Shown here: piece by piece, positions 14,325 to 22,608 of the stretch
Layout of the letters: each line of letters opens with the position of its first letter
Position numbering within the stretch: position 1 is the first letter of the stretch
NCBI GenBank assembly: GCA_945866505.1
Contig: CAMBHH010000023.1
Coordinates: forward strand, 1 to 25,248
DNA from: Flavobacterium psychrophilum
GTDB taxonomy: Bacteria; Bacteroidota; Bacteroidia; Flavobacteriales; Flavobacteriaceae
DNA: 25,248 nt
Direction: 5' to 3'
The notes under the pieces: generated by a model
What the model was told of the DNA's origin: nothing
The model's input: only the letters and a program-made list of their open reading frames with translations
Databases searched by the model: none
Program-made: the position numbers and the translations under genes

Positions 14325-15022
14325 TTTAATTCAAGTACATCTCTCATTTTAAAAATCCCTTGTTTTCCAATAATCCATTCGGCTGCAATTACGGCTCCAA
14401 GGGCAAAACCATCTCGGTTGTGGGCAGTATGTTTTATTTCGATGGTGTCAATGTCGGAATTGTAAGATACAATATGTGTTCCTGGAACATCCCCAATTCT
14501 TTTGGCTTCAATGTGAATCTGATTTTCTTTTGCCTCATCCAATGTCCAACTCATGTACTCGCTATTTTCGATAACTCCTTTTGCCAATGAAATTGCGGTT
14601 CCGCTAGGCGCATCTAGTTTTTGAGTATGATGGATTTCTTCCATTTCTACTGAATAGGAATCAAACTTCGACATTATCTTCGCCAAATATTCATTGACTT
14701 CAAAGAAAAGATTGACACCCAAACTAAAATTGGAACTAGAAATAAAAGCACCTTTCTTTTGCTCGCAAAGTGTTGCGATTTCTTCATAACGGTCTAACCA
14801 TCCTGTGGTTCCTGAAATCACCGGAACATTGGCATAAAAACAGCTTGAAATATTTTCTGCAGCAACTGCTGGAATGCTAAAATCTATGGCAACATCGGCA
14901 TTAGAAAGTCCTTCATAGGTGTTGAATTCGTCTTTTTTCAAAACAATTTCGTGACCTCTTTCTAGAGCAATTCTTTCGATGGTTTGTCCCATTTTTCCAT
15001 ATCCTAAAAGTGCAATTTTCAT
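14315..15022 (-). CDS. dapB: 4-hydroxy-tetrahydrodipicolinate reductase
   Basis: NAD(P)H-dependent reductase of the lysine and diaminopimelate pathway, feeding both protein synthesis and peptidoglycan; cytoplasmic. The nucleotide loop is LLGYGKMGQ at residues 5-13. VISGTTGW follows at 68-75, and the catalytic HHTQKLDAPSGTA at 131-143 has His131 and Lys135 in the family's His/Lys positions. The C-terminal HTAHNRDGFALGAV segment (about 199-212) is also typical. At 235 residues it is slightly shorter than the E. coli enzyme (273) but complete, as in other Bacteroidota. The gap to lepB (119 bases) is built largely of short repeats. Confidence 0.95.
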   Translation of the reverse strand: MKIALLGYGKMGQTIERIALERGHEIVLKKDEFNTYEGLSNADVAIDFSIPAVAAENISSCFYANVPVISGTTGWLDRYEEIATLCEQKKGAFISSSNFSLGVNLFFEVNEYLAKIMSKFDSYSVEMEEIHHTQKLDAPSGTAISLAKGVIENSEYMSWTLDEAKENQIHIEAKRIGDVPGTHIVSYNSDIDTIEIKHTAHNRDGFALGAVIAAEWIIGKQGIFKMRDVLELNSK

Positions 15023-15032
15023 CCGTTGTAAA

Positions 15033-15044
15033 TTTATGGTTTAT
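15033..15044 (-). repeat. ATAAACC heptamer core before dapB
   Basis: The minus strand reads ATAAACCATAAA, ending 10 bases before the dapB ATG. It is the same 12-mer, in the same orientation relative to the gene, as before mutL and the EEP gene. A small CCCT...AGGG hairpin lies just upstream at 15046-15058. Confidence 0.6.
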
Positions 15045-15067
15045 TTCCCTTTTAGGGATTTGTGGGT

Positions 15068-15628
15068 TTAAAAATTATAATTAAACGTTAGTCCAACATT
15101 AGCTTTATATGTTACATCATTCCTATAAATATCTGGTCTTACAGATAAATTTTCATTTACATTAAATTGTATTAAAGCAGCATCAACATTGGCATCAACA
15201 ATATTCAATACATAAAAACCAACTACGAATAAAGCAGATAAATCTCGATTTCGTTGATAAAATTTCTGGGCAGCAATTAATCTATCGTTGTCATAATAAC
15301 TAAATTTGTCGTCGGTATAGCCTTCTAAACGTCGTTTGTATGCATCTCTATATTGATTGTATTTTTGATTGCTGTCAATATAATAATACATACTAACTCC
15401 AATCGCGCCGTAAACAATAGGGATTTTCCAGTATTTTTTGTTATACGCTTGCCCTAAACCAGGAAGAATAGCCGAATAAAAAGCAGCCTTAGCTGGGGTT
15501 AATGGGTCTATGTCATTCGATTTCAAAGTGTCTTTTGCAATTACTACTGCTTTAGTTTTTGCTTGTGAAAAAACAGGAGTGTTTCCTATTGCAATAAGGA
15601 TTAGAACTATGAAATAAATTTTATTCAC
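15068..15628 (-). CDS. DUF5683 family membrane or envelope protein
   Basis: Protein of 186 residues matching the DUF5683 type that sits beside parB in many Bacteroidota; role unknown. An N-terminal signal with a likely cut near FSQ-A (about residue 22) is followed by the conserved block SAILPGLGQAYNKKYWKIP at 52-70. A hydrophobic stretch follows at about 71-84 and another near 132-144. The start is GTG (15626-15628): its G is the last base of the parB TAG stop, a one-base overlap, and no other Met precedes the signal peptide. That overlap implies coupled translation with parB. Confidence 0.82.
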   Translation of the reverse strand: MNKIYFIVLILIAIGNTPVFSQAKTKAVVIAKDTLKSNDIDPLTPAKAAFYSAILPGLGQAYNKKYWKIPIVYGAIGVSMYYYIDSNQKYNQYRDAYKRRLEGYTDDKFSYYDNDRLIAAQKFYQRNRDLSALFVVGFYVLNIVDANVDAALIQFNVNENLSVRPDIYRNDVTYKANVGLTFNYNF

Positions 15629-16527
15629 TACCCTTCTATTAGTTTAATAATTCTGTTGAAATCTTCTTCAGAATGAAAGGGGATGGTGATTTTTCCTTTG
15701 CCATTACTAACCACTTTAACATCAACTTTGGTTCCAAAAAAAGAATTGAAGCTAGTTTTTTGCACCGAGTTAATTTCAAAAGAAGTTATTTTTGCTTTGG
15801 AGGTAGGTTTTGGTTTTAAGCTTTCTTGGTAATTTTTTACCACTGTTTCTGTATCTCGAACCGATAGATTCTGACTTACGATTTTTTGGTAAATATCGGC
15901 TTGAATGTCATGATTTTCAATATTAATTATTGCTCTACCGTGACCCATACTAATAAAACCATCTCTGATTCCAGTTTGAATGATCGGATCTAATTTCAAA
16001 AGTCTTAAATAATTGGCAATTGTAGAACGTTTTTTTCCAACACGTTCACTCATTTGCTCCTGTGTTAACTGAATTTCGTCAATTAATCTTTGATAGGAAA
16101 GTGCAATTTCTATTGGATCTAAATCGTGGCGTTGAATGTTTTCAACTAATGCCATAATCAAGGATTCGTTGTCGTTTGCAATTCGAATATAAGCAGGAAC
16201 GGTTGTTGATCCGACTAAAGTTGAAGCGCGAAGACGTCGTTCACCAGAAATTAGTTGGTATTTATTGAACTCTAGTTTTCGAACGGTAATGGGTTGAATT
16301 ACACCTAATTCTTTGATAGAAGCTGCTAACTCTCTCAATGATTCTTCGTTGAAATTACTTCTTGGCTGAAACGGATTGATTTCTATCGCGTCAATTTCAA
16401 GCTCAATAATATTGCCTACAACTTTATCTGCATTTTTATCATTTACTGATTTTATGTCGTTTTCCGGATCTTTCAATAATGCCGATAATCCTCTTCCTAA
16501 GGCTTGTTTTTTTAGTGCTTGTGCCAT
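15628..16527 (-). CDS. parB: Chromosome partitioning protein ParB
   Basis: CTP-dependent DNA clamp that loads at parS and spreads to organise the origin region, working with ParA. The 299-residue protein has the N-terminal ParA-stimulating segment ALGRGLSALL at 9-18. The clamp/CTPase motif GERRLRA is at 95-101, ENIQRHDLDPIE at 129-140, and a helix-turn-helix at about 154-176 (LTQEQMSERVGKKRSTIANYL). The C-terminal dimerisation part is present. It starts 5 bases after the parA stop and overlaps the DUF5683 start by one base. I found no parS-like 16-mer near it. Confidence 0.96.
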   Translation of the reverse strand: MAQALKKQALGRGLSALLKDPENDIKSVNDKNADKVVGNIIELEIDAIEINPFQPRSNFNEESLRELAASIKELGVIQPITVRKLEFNKYQLISGERRLRASTLVGSTTVPAYIRIANDNESLIMALVENIQRHDLDPIEIALSYQRLIDEIQLTQEQMSERVGKKRSTIANYLRLLKLDPIIQTGIRDGFISMGHGRAIINIENHDIQADIYQKIVSQNLSVRDTETVVKNYQESLKPKPTSKAKITSFEINSVQKTSFNSFFGTKVDVKVVSNGKGKITIPFHSEEDFNRIIKLIEG

Positions 16528-16532
16528 AAAAA

Positions 16533-17300
16533 TTATTTGCTGTTTTTCTTTATAATTTCGTGAGCTAATTGCAGGTAATTATTTGCTCCTTTGCTCGTTG
16601 CATCATAGTTTATAATGCTTTCGCCAAAACTTGGTGCTTCGCTCAACTTCACATTTCTCTGAATAATAGTTTCAAAAACCATATCGTTAAAATGTTTCTG
16701 AACCTCTTCGACCACTTGATTGGACAAACGCAATCTGGAGTCAAACATTGTCAAAAGCAATCCTTCTATGTCTAAATCTGGATTATGAATTTTTTGAATA
16801 CTTTTTATGGTATTTAATAATTTTCCCAAACCTTCGAGTGCAAAATATTCACATTGAATAGGAATAATAACGGAATCGGAGGCGGTCAAAGCGTTTAATG
16901 TGAGCAATCCTAGCGATGGAGCACAATCTATAATGATATAATCATAATCTTCCCTTATGCTTCCCAACGCTTTTTTGAGCATATATTCTCTTTCAGGTTT
17001 ATCAACTAATTCAATTTCGATAGCCACAAGGTCAATATGAGAAGGAATCACATCAACATTTGGGGCAGAACATTTAACCACAGCTTCTTTTGGATAATTG
17101 CTATGTTCTATAATCTGATATGTTCCAATTTCTACCGTGTTGACATCAATTCCTAACCCTGAACTAGCATTTGCCTGAGGATCAGCATCAATTAATAATA
17201 CTTTTTTTTCTAAAACACCTAGTGATGCTGCAAGATTTACTGAAGTTGTAGTCTTTCCAACACCACCTTTTTGATTAGCAATCGCAATGATTTTGCCCAT
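16533..17300 (-). CDS. parA: Chromosome partitioning ATPase ParA (Soj)
   Basis: Deviant Walker-type ATPase that forms DNA-bound gradients to move ParB-parS complexes. The 255-residue length is normal for chromosomal Soj/ParA without an N-terminal regulatory domain. The deviant Walker A is KGGVGKTT at 11-18 with the signature Lys11. The A' motif is LLIDADPQANASSGLG at 35-50, and the Walker B region is YIIIDCAPSLG near 121-131. It is the first gene of the minus-strand series. TATTTTTA on the minus strand about 35 bases upstream is one base off the -7 consensus, but no convincing -33 is seen. Confidence 0.96.
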   Translation of the reverse strand: MGKIIAIANQKGGVGKTTTSVNLAASLGVLEKKVLLIDADPQANASSGLGIDVNTVEIGTYQIIEHSNYPKEAVVKCSAPNVDVIPSHIDLVAIEIELVDKPEREYMLKKALGSIREDYDYIIIDCAPSLGLLTLNALTASDSVIIPIQCEYFALEGLGKLLNTIKSIQKIHNPDLDIEGLLLTMFDSRLRLSNQVVEEVQKHFNDMVFETIIQRNVKLSEAPSFGESIINYDATSKGANNYLQLAHEIIKKNSK

Positions 17301-17476
17301 TTATTTATCTAAATTTTGAACGGTAAAAATACAATTAATTATGGTTTTTGAAAATCTATTTTGTTAACATTTGTTACTCTTTGATTAGAGGTAGTTTTTT
17401 TATAGTTTTTCAAGGTTTCATAATCGTATCGAAACTTTTATTAAATACTTTTGGCTGTAAAATTTGAGTATTGATG

Positions 17477-17507
17477 TTGATATTGATTATATTTAGTAAT
17501 ACATTTA
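17477..17507 (+). promoter_or_regulatory. Candidate promoter for the polysaccharide cluster
   Basis: TTG at 17477-17479, a 20-base spacer, then TACATTTA at 17500-17507, one base off TAnnTTTG. A start near 17513 leaves about 30 bases before the ATG at 17544. The rest of the divergent gap from 17301 holds nothing else I can support. Confidence 0.35.
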
Positions 17508-17543
17508 CGGCAATAAATTTTAATTGCAACTTACTACTTTATA

Positions 17544-18659
17544 ATGACTTTTGCCATCATCACACATGTGCCGCATATTCTGGATCAAAACCAATATTTC
17601 GCATATGCACCTTATGTTCGCGAAATAAATGTTTGGGCAAAATACGCCGATAAATTGCTTGTTGTAGCCCCAAAATCTAAATCACAAAAAAGTCCTATTG
17701 AAATCAATTACGAGCATAGAAATTTTAATTTTGTTGCCATCGAAAGTTTTGATATCTTAAGCATAAAGGCAATTTTTAATACAATTTTTAGAATTCCAAA
17801 AATCATCTGGAAGATTTTTACGGCAATGCAAAAAGCCGATCATATTCATTTGAGATGCCCTGGGAATATTGGTTTACTAGGAAGTATGGTTCAGATTTTA
17901 TTTCCAAATAAAACCAAAACCGCTAAATATGCAGGAAATTGGGACCCAAAGTCGAAGCAGCCTTTAACGTATCGTTTTCAAAAATGGATATTGAGTTCTA
18001 CTTTTTTCACGCGGAATATGCAGGTTTTGGTTTACGGTGAATGGGAGGGAAGTTCCAAAAACATAAAGCCTTTCTTTACAGCTACATATCACGAATCTGA
18101 AAAATCACCAATTATTCAAAAGAATTGCAAAGGCCAAATTTGTTTTATTTTTGTCGGCGCTTTGGTTTCGGGGAAGCGACCTTTTTACGCTATCCAATTA
18201 GTTGAAATGTTGCATAAAAAGGGATACAATGTTGCCCTAGAATTCTATGGAGAAGGCGTTGAAAGAAAAAAATTGGAAAACTATATCAATCAAAATAATT
18301 TAGACAATGTTGTTTCGCTAAAAGGAAATCAAACACAGGATGGTGTCAAAAAAGCCTATGAAAAAAGTCATTTCGCTATTTTACCTTCTGAAAGCGAAGG
18401 CTGGCCGAAAGCAATTGCCGAGGGTATGTTTTGGGGCTGTGTCCCTGTTGCTACTCAAGTTTCTTGTGTGCCATTTATGCTTGATTATGGTGACAGAGGC
18501 ATTTTGATTGCATTAGATTTGGAGAAAGATGTTTGTCAATTGGAAACTCTTTTGAAAGATGAAATCCTTTATAAAAAGATGAGCCGAAAAGCGAGTGGTT
18601 GGTCTAGGCAATATACTTTAGATATTTTCGAAATGGAGATAAAAAAAATGTTGCAATAA
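17544..18659 (+). CDS. GT4-family glycosyltransferase
   Basis: Predicted GT-B retaining glycosyltransferase, 371 residues, first gene of the surface-polysaccharide cluster. The N-terminal domain ends near residue 190; the C-terminal domain opens with FIFVGALVSGKRPF (201-214), a typical GT4 start of the donor half. The E-x7-E motif is EGWPKAIAE (Glu285 to Glu293), with GCVPVATQVSCVPFML after it. The motif IRCPGN-like stretch HLRCPGNIGLLG at about 102-113 fits the acceptor side. The last base of its TAA is the first base of the next ATG, so the two GT4 genes are coupled. Sugar specificity is unknown. Confidence 0.87.
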   Translation: MTFAIITHVPHILDQNQYFAYAPYVREINVWAKYADKLLVVAPKSKSQKSPIEINYEHRNFNFVAIESFDILSIKAIFNTIFRIPKIIWKIFTAMQKADHIHLRCPGNIGLLGSMVQILFPNKTKTAKYAGNWDPKSKQPLTYRFQKWILSSTFFTRNMQVLVYGEWEGSSKNIKPFFTATYHESEKSPIIQKNCKGQICFIFVGALVSGKRPFYAIQLVEMLHKKGYNVALEFYGEGVERKKLENYINQNNLDNVVSLKGNQTQDGVKKAYEKSHFAILPSESEGWPKAIAEGMFWGCVPVATQVSCVPFMLDYGDRGILIALDLEKDVCQLETLLKDEILYKKMSRKASGWSRQYTLDIFEMEIKKMLQ

Positions 18660-19726
18660 TGAGAATACTTCAAATTATAGATTCTCTTGAAGGCGGAGGA
18701 GCAGAGCGAATGGCAGTAAATTATGCCAATGCACTCGCGAATAGAATCCAATTTTCGGGTTTGATAGTAAGTCGAAAAGAGGGACCGCTTCGGAGTCAAA
18801 TCAATAAAAATGTATCTTATCTTTTTTTGAGTAAGAAAAGAGCTCTTGATTTGCAGTCGGTTTTCAAATTTCGAAAATTTGTTGTAGCTAATAAAGTAGA
18901 AGTAATTCATGCACATAGTACATCTTTTTTTTTAGCTTTTCTTTTGAAAATTACGTATCCAACAGTAAAATTAATTTGGCATGATCATTATGGCGACAGC
19001 GAGTTTTTGAGTAAAAGACCATTTTTAATATTAAAATTTGTTCTTTCATTTTTTAATGGAATTATATCTGTAAATAAAAAATTAAAAATTTGGGCTGAAC
19101 AGAAACTAAAGTTTAAAAATGTTGTTTATTTGCCTAATTTCCCATCTATTCAGACTAAAATTTCCAAACAAACAATTTTGCAAGGAATGCAAGGAAAACG
19201 AATAGTATCTTTGGCTAATTTGCGAGTTCAGAAGAATCATTTTTTATTGTTGGAAGTAGCCAAAAAAATTAAGCTATCGCATCCAGCTTGGACATTTCAT
19301 TTGGTTGGAAAAGATTTTGATGATGAATATTCTAATCAAGTAAAATCTTTGATTTTAGAATTTAATTTGGAAAATACCGTTTTTGTTTACGGTTCGAGAA
19401 ATGATATAGAAAACATTCTTGAGCAAGCGGCAATAGGAATTTTAACTTCGCAATCAGAAGGTTTGCCCGTTGCTTTACTTGAATACGGCTTGCATAAAAA
19501 GCCAGTTGTTGTGACTAAGGTAGGTGAAATACCTTTAGTTGTTCAGGACGGAATAAATGGTTTTGTAATTGAAACAAGTTCAATACCATTATTTTATGAT
19601 GCATTAGTAAAATTAATTGAAAACGATACATTAGGTGCCGATTTTGGAAATAAGCTTGAAAAAACAGTAGCAAATTATTATTCAGAAGAAGCCGTTATAG
19701 ATTTGTATTTGAAATGGTTAAAATAG
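18659..19726 (+). CDS. GT4-family glycosyltransferase
   Basis: Second GT4 enzyme, 355 residues. It opens with RILQIIDSLEGGGAERMAVN, the classic GT4 N-terminus whose GGAER loop lies near the active site. The donor domain starts around RIVSLANLRVQKNHFLLLEV (181-200). The E-x7-E motif is EGLPVALLE (Glu267 to Glu275), followed by KPVVVTKVGEIP and a C-terminal NGFVIE element. It overlaps the preceding gene by one base and ends 6 bases before the Wzy-like gene, so all three are very likely co-transcribed. Confidence 0.88.
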   Translation: MRILQIIDSLEGGGAERMAVNYANALANRIQFSGLIVSRKEGPLRSQINKNVSYLFLSKKRALDLQSVFKFRKFVVANKVEVIHAHSTSFFLAFLLKITYPTVKLIWHDHYGDSEFLSKRPFLILKFVLSFFNGIISVNKKLKIWAEQKLKFKNVVYLPNFPSIQTKISKQTILQGMQGKRIVSLANLRVQKNHFLLLEVAKKIKLSHPAWTFHLVGKDFDDEYSNQVKSLILEFNLENTVFVYGSRNDIENILEQAAIGILTSQSEGLPVALLEYGLHKKPVVVTKVGEIPLVVQDGINGFVIETSSIPLFYDALVKLIENDTLGADFGNKLEKTVANYYSEEAVIDLYLKWLK

Positions 19727-19732
19727 TATCAA

Positions 19733-21094
19733 ATGACCAAAAATGAAATCTTTTATCTCAATTTAATTCTATTCCACGTCGGAATAGGTTTCTTGGTTTT
19801 TTTATTTCCATTTCTTTCACAAGTATATGGTTATGCTATACTTATTTTGGCTCCTTTATATATAATTAAGAATCAGAATAAGAATCAAGAGGCCTTGATG
19901 GCTGCTGCTTATGTTGTTGGAAGTGAGGTTTTTTTGAGGATGACAGGTGGAAATCCATTGTATGAAATTTCAAAATATGAAGTGATGATTTTTATCTTTA
20001 TTGGTATGTATTTTAGCGGATTTTCAAAAAGTGCCACTCCATACTGGGTTTTTATAATATTACTGATTCCTGGGGTTGTCCTCTCTACATTTGTTTTGAA
20101 TTTTGATACTGATATTAAAAACGCTATTGCTTTTAATATTTCAGGTCCTGCTTGTCTGGCCGTATCTTCACTCTATACTTATAAGCGTAAAATTCTAATT
20201 GATCAAATGAATTCTATATTGCTTTGTATTGGTTTGCCTATTGTTTCTTGCATGACATATCTTTCATTTTACACCCCAAATATTCGCGATACTATTACGA
20301 GTACACAATCAAATTTTGAAACTTCGGGAGGTTTTGGTCCTAATCAGGTTGCTACTGTATTAGGTTTGGGTATGTTTATTTTTTTTTCTAGAATTATTTT
20401 GGAATCGAAAACAAAATTTATGGTCATCTTAAATTTAATAATTGCGTTGAATATTAGTTATCGCGGTATTATTACTTTTTCAAGAGGGGGAATGATAACA
20501 GGATTTTTGATGATTATTTTGTTATTATTTTTTCTATACACAAAGTCAAATTTTACAGGAAGGACAAAACTTAACTATTTAATAGTTTTGTTAGCAATAG
20601 CAATGATTGCAACTTGGACATATACCTCTTTTCAGACTCGAGGCCTAATAGACAAGCGTTATGCTAATCAAGATGCCTCTGGAAGGGTAAAAGAAAGTAA
20701 ATTTACAGGAAGGGAAGAAGTTGCACTAGGAGAAATCGACGCTTTTTTAGATAATCCCATTTTTGGTGTTGGTGTAGGAAAAGGAGTAGAGGTTCGTTTT
20801 GAAAAAACAGGAGTTTCAACTTTGTCACACGATGAAATTACAAGGATGTTAGCAGAGCACGGGACTTTAGGTATATTTGGTTTACTAATATTGTTTTTTA
20901 CGCCACTTTTTCTGTATATAGATAACAAGTTTAATATGTATTTGCTGTGTTTTGTTGCGTTTTGGTTTTTTACAATTAATCATGCTGCCATGCGTACAGC
21001 AGCTCCGGCTTTTGTATACTCATTGTCTTTGTTTAATGTATATTTAGTTGCAACGCCAAAAAAAGAAGATGCTAGACAGGTAGAACCTACTTAA
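19733..21094 (+). CDS. O-antigen polymerase/ligase-like membrane protein (Wzy/WaaL type)
   Basis: Polytopic inner-membrane protein of 453 residues with roughly eleven hydrophobic segments, resembling the Wzy_C/O-antigen ligase superfamily (PF04932). Such proteins polymerise or transfer undecaprenyl-linked glycans at the periplasmic face. FSRGG at 249-253 and the large periplasmic loop at about 300-378, with FTGREEVA, NPIFGVGVG and SHDEITRMLAEHG (His366, His376), are the usual landmarks. Polymerase and ligase cannot be told apart here. It lies directly after two GT4 genes and 116 bases before the initiating transferase, which favours a polymerase for the same glycan. Confidence 0.83.
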   Translation: MTKNEIFYLNLILFHVGIGFLVFLFPFLSQVYGYAILILAPLYIIKNQNKNQEALMAAAYVVGSEVFLRMTGGNPLYEISKYEVMIFIFIGMYFSGFSKSATPYWVFIILLIPGVVLSTFVLNFDTDIKNAIAFNISGPACLAVSSLYTYKRKILIDQMNSILLCIGLPIVSCMTYLSFYTPNIRDTITSTQSNFETSGGFGPNQVATVLGLGMFIFFSRIILESKTKFMVILNLIIALNISYRGIITFSRGGMITGFLMIILLLFFLYTKSNFTGRTKLNYLIVLLAIAMIATWTYTSFQTRGLIDKRYANQDASGRVKESKFTGREEVALGEIDAFLDNPIFGVGVGKGVEVRFEKTGVSTLSHDEITRMLAEHGTLGIFGLLILFFTPLFLYIDNKFNMYLLCFVAFWFFTINHAAMRTAAPAFVYSLSLFNVYLVATPKKEDARQVEPT

Positions 21095-21173
21095 TTTTTT
21101 AGAAGTATTTATATTTAGTATTAAATTTTTATTAGTTATAGTTCTATCTTAATGATTTTACTGAATGTTTGTG

Positions 21174-21181
21174 TAGATTTG
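21174..21181 (+). promoter_or_regulatory. Possible internal -7 box before the sugar transferase
   Basis: TAGATTTG matches TAnnTTTG and lies 29 bases before the ATG at 21211, within the 116-base gap after the Wzy-like gene. No -33 TTG is at the right spacing. It could give the transferase its own transcript. Confidence 0.3.
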
Positions 21182-21210
21182 TGGTCTTCAATAGTCAAAT
21201 AAAGGAAGTA

Positions 21211-22608
21211 ATGAATAAAAACAAAAAAATACATTTTCAAGTCTCTGAGCGAAAAGTTTTGCTGAAGGTATTTGATGTAGTTTTTGTTTTGGGAGCATTA
21301 TATTTGGTCGGGCATTTTTTGGATTTGAAATATTTAAAAGATTCAATAAAATATAACTATTATTTGATATTAATCGCTATTTACGTTACTAGCTTAGGAA
21401 CGGTTTTTGAAATGTATAATCTACAAGTTGCTAGTAACCAATATCAAGTATTGAAAAGTGCAATTTTAACGGCTTCTTCTACTTTAATATTTTATTTATT
21501 CACTCCGGTTTTATCGGCGGAATTACCTAAAAACCGACTACAAATAATAGTATTTTATTTGACAATACTTTTTGCCCTAATTTTATGGAGAATTTTTTAC
21601 GTAAAATTTTTGGCGTCAAATCGATTTGTTCAAAATGTGCTTTTGGTATGCAATGGCAATGAATTAGAAGAATTGGTTACTGATTTAGAAAATTCAGATC
21701 CTCACTATAGAGTTATTGCGTATGTCAACTACGATGGCGATATTAATGATGCTGCTCCACAATATCAAAGTCTTCAACATGTTTTGATAGATGATTTGGT
21801 CTCGTTTGTCAATAAAAATAAATTATTTGAAATTATTATTGCTTCACAAAATAACGAAGATGTAACTCCCGATTTATATGTTCAATTGCTCCATTTGTTG
21901 GAATCAGGGATGACAATTCGCGAATATATGCAGGTATATGAAGATAAAACACAGCGGATACCTGTTCATCACATTACTCGAGATTTTTATAAATTTTTCT
22001 TATTTAATCGTAGCAATAACAATCAGTTTTACTTATTGCATGTTAGAATAATGGAAACGATATTTTCCATTATCGGTATTGCTTTTGGATTACTACTAAT
22101 TCCGTTTATAGTAGTTGGTAATGCACTCGGAAATCGTGGAAAATTATTTTACACTCAAGAACGAGTTGGCAAAAACGGTAAAATATTTCAGATATTGAAG
22201 TTTAGGTCTATGATTAAAAATGCTGAGAAAGACGGAGCTGTTTTTTCGATTTCAAGTGATACTCGGGTAACACCATTTGGAAAATTTTTGCGCAAAGCAA
22301 GAATTGATGAAATTCCGCAATTCGTCAATATTTTAAAAGGGGAAATGTCTGTAATTGGTCCAAGGCCAGAAAGACCATTTTTTGTTGAGGAAATTGCTGA
22401 AATTATGCCTTTTTATGAAACTCGTCACGTAATAAAACCGGGACTCACTGGTTGGGCACAGGTCAATTATTCCTATGGTGAATCAATTGAGGATAGTCTT
22501 ATAAAACTTCAATATGATTTGTATTACATTAAACATCGAAGTATCTTTTTGGACCTAAATATTACCATTAAGACATTTAGTACTATTTTATTTTACAGAG
22601 GGCAATAA
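21211..22608 (+). CDS. Polyprenyl-phosphate sugar-1-phosphate transferase (initiating)
   Basis: Polyisoprenyl-phosphate hexose-1-phosphate transferase of the WbaP/EpsB type, which starts glycan assembly by loading a sugar phosphate on undecaprenyl phosphate. From this start it has 465 residues: four N-terminal helices between about 17 and 130, a soluble middle region, a re-entrant helix at about 281-303 and the PF02397 catalytic domain. KFRSMIKNAEKDG at 330-342, RIDEIPQF with the Asp366-Glu367 dyad, IGPRPERP at 382-389 and PGLTGWAQVNYSYG at 410-423 are diagnostic. I chose ATG 21211 over an in-frame TTG at 21169 because AAAGGA sits 4 bases upstream. Its stop abuts the DUF4105 stop with no base between. 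Confidence 0.92.
   Translation: MNKNKKIHFQVSERKVLLKVFDVVFVLGALYLVGHFLDLKYLKDSIKYNYYLILIAIYVTSLGTVFEMYNLQVASNQYQVLKSAILTASSTLIFYLFTPVLSAELPKNRLQIIVFYLTILFALILWRIFYVKFLASNRFVQNVLLVCNGNELEELVTDLENSDPHYRVIAYVNYDGDINDAAPQYQSLQHVLIDDLVSFVNKNKLFEIIIASQNNEDVTPDLYVQLLHLLESGMTIREYMQVYEDKTQRIPVHHITRDFYKFFLFNRSNNNQFYLLHVRIMETIFSIIGIAFGLLLIPFIVVGNALGNRGKLFYTQERVGKNGKIFQILKFRSMIKNAEKDGAVFSISSDTRVTPFGKFLRKARIDEIPQFVNILKGEMSVIGPRPERPFFVEEIAEIMPFYETRHVIKPGLTGWAQVNYSYGESIEDSLIKLQYDLYYIKHRSIFLDLNITIKTFSTILFYRGQ

Noticed and set aside
21169-21210. TTG start adding 14 residues to the sugar transferase
   Set aside because: ATG at 21211 has AAAGGA upstream and gives the usual N-terminus, while the TTG overlaps a possible promoter box.
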